A stretch of 34,514 nt of DNA, taken from NCBI GenBank assembly GCA_030431255.1, contig JAUIJL010000040.1, positions 1-34,514 on the forward strand. Reading direction: 5' to 3'. Positions 34,027 through 34,514 of the stretch are shown piece after piece. This stretch comes from Thermoanaerobaculia bacterium (GTDB lineage: Bacteria > Acidobacteriota > Thermoanaerobaculia > Multivoradales > J023). The notes below the pieces were generated by a model, which did not search any database, had not been told where the DNA came from, and was given only the letters and a program-made list of their open reading frames with translations. Position 1 is the first letter of the stretch. Each line of letters starts with the position of its first letter. The position numbers were made by a program, and so were the translations under genes.

Positions 34027-34514
34027 TCATCCGGGCTGGAGCAGCTCCGGGGACGGGGCTTTCATCGACCAAGACGGCTCGGTGAAAGCAAGAGCGGGCG
34101 GAAAGGTATTTTCTGGAAAACGGACCGTCAAATCACCGTTTTTGAGACGCTCAGCCGCATCGCGATAGGCGGCGAGAATAAGCGACAAGGCCTCGTGCAT
34201 CTCGTGCCATGCTCTTTGGGTGAAGGCGTGGAAGAGGGGTTTGGGCGACGATTTGGGCTTCGACGGTCGATCGTGAGGATCGGCGGCGAGGACCGCTTCC
34301 ACTCCGAGCGGAGCCGTGCCGTCCGCTCGATGCCGCGCGACCGTCTCTTCTTCGATCTTTCGCACCATCTCCAAGACCATGGACCGCCGCTGCTCCCGGC
34401 TCATATGTCGTTGAAAAGGCAAAGGTTTGAGCTCGAGGCTCAAATGCTCGGTGAAGTCTTCAAGGGTGACGTCCTCTCCCCGATCCAAGGCTCGACAGTA
34501 GGCGGTGCGATCGA
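34027..34514 (-). CDS. C-terminal half of a second Y1 transposase (runs off the window)
   Basis: The frame is open from the window edge to the stop at 34027. It begins near DRTAYCRALDRGEDVTLEDF, which aligns with DRSGYYRARRRGDDVTLDDF of the transposase at 2621-3586. The match continues through FPENTFPPALAFTEPSWSM. The catalytic HUH and Tyr regions would lie beyond the window, so intactness cannot be judged. The two genes are diverged homologues in the same orientation, about 30 kb apart. Neighbouring short repeats resemble those of the first locus. Confidence 0.8.
   Translation of the reverse strand, partial: DRTAYCRALDRGEDVTLEDFTEHLSLELKPLPFQRHMSREQRRSMVLEMVRKIEEETVARHRADGTAPLGVEAVLAADPHDRPSKPKSSPKPLFHAFTQRAWHEMHEALSLILAAYRDAAERLKNGDLTVRFPENTFPPALAFTEPSWSMKAPSPELLQPG

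Noticed and set aside
2621-34514. Composite transposon bounded by the two transposase genes
   Set aside because: Y1/REP-associated enzymes do not mobilise 30-kb segments between copies, the copies are diverged, and no target-site duplication was seen.

Overview
The window is a 34.5 kb piece of a GC-rich, Gram-negative-type bacterial chromosome. Lipoproteins, secreted repeat proteins, a C-terminal FADGFESGD-type tail on two exported proteins, a CadC-like winged-helix/TPR regulator and an NtrC-type two-component system suggest an Acidobacteriota-like or deltaproteobacterial-like soil or marine organism. That placement is inference; there is no rRNA or marker gene to settle it. No tRNA, rRNA or CRISPR array was seen.

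Layout. 1-1530: the tail of one gene, then a group II intron ribozyme without a reverse-transcriptase ORF (480-1414). 1531-3586: a small secreted protein, a tandem REP-like block and a Y1 (REP-associated/IS200-like) transposase. 3856-9118 (all minus): ketopantoate-reductase-like enzyme, two tandem secreted pectinacetylesterase-like hydrolases, and a cupin. 9241-12931 (plus): a tightly overlapped three-gene operon of a TerB-like protein, a MurG-like glycosyltransferase and a coiled-coil protein. 13023-15062 (minus): a membrane winged-helix/TPR regulator, divergent from an accessory operon.

15365-21383 (plus) is the most interesting segment: a CHAT caspase-like protein with an intact His/Cys dyad, a Gfo/Idh/MocA oxidoreductase, a VOC protein, a second Gfo/Idh/MocA oxidoreductase and, 59 bp later, a metallo-beta-lactamase-fold lipoprotein. 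It is separated from the divergent regulator by six tandem 25-bp repeats.

21717-25529 (minus): remains of a truncated surface-protein gene and a 1179-aa secreted protein with 14 propeller-type repeats, a dockerin-like segment and the C-terminal tail. 25894-29413 (minus): an NtrC-family response regulator and its membrane histidine kinase. 29761-33785 (plus): a secreted trypsin-like protease, a VOC protein and an M1 aminopeptidase lipoprotein. Near-consensus sigma-54 promoters face outward from the kinase/protease intergenic region, which suggests the two-component system controls itself and the protease. The window closes with the 3' half of a second Y1 transposase gene.

Across the window, short elements sharing the core GTGCCACGT occur in intergenic spaces as arrays and single copies (4914-5047, 15106-15255, 20287-20308, 21866-21885, 25758-25860, 33793-33890, with a diverged form at 2248-2583). 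They look like one dispersed repeat family, possibly connected to the two Y1 transposases.
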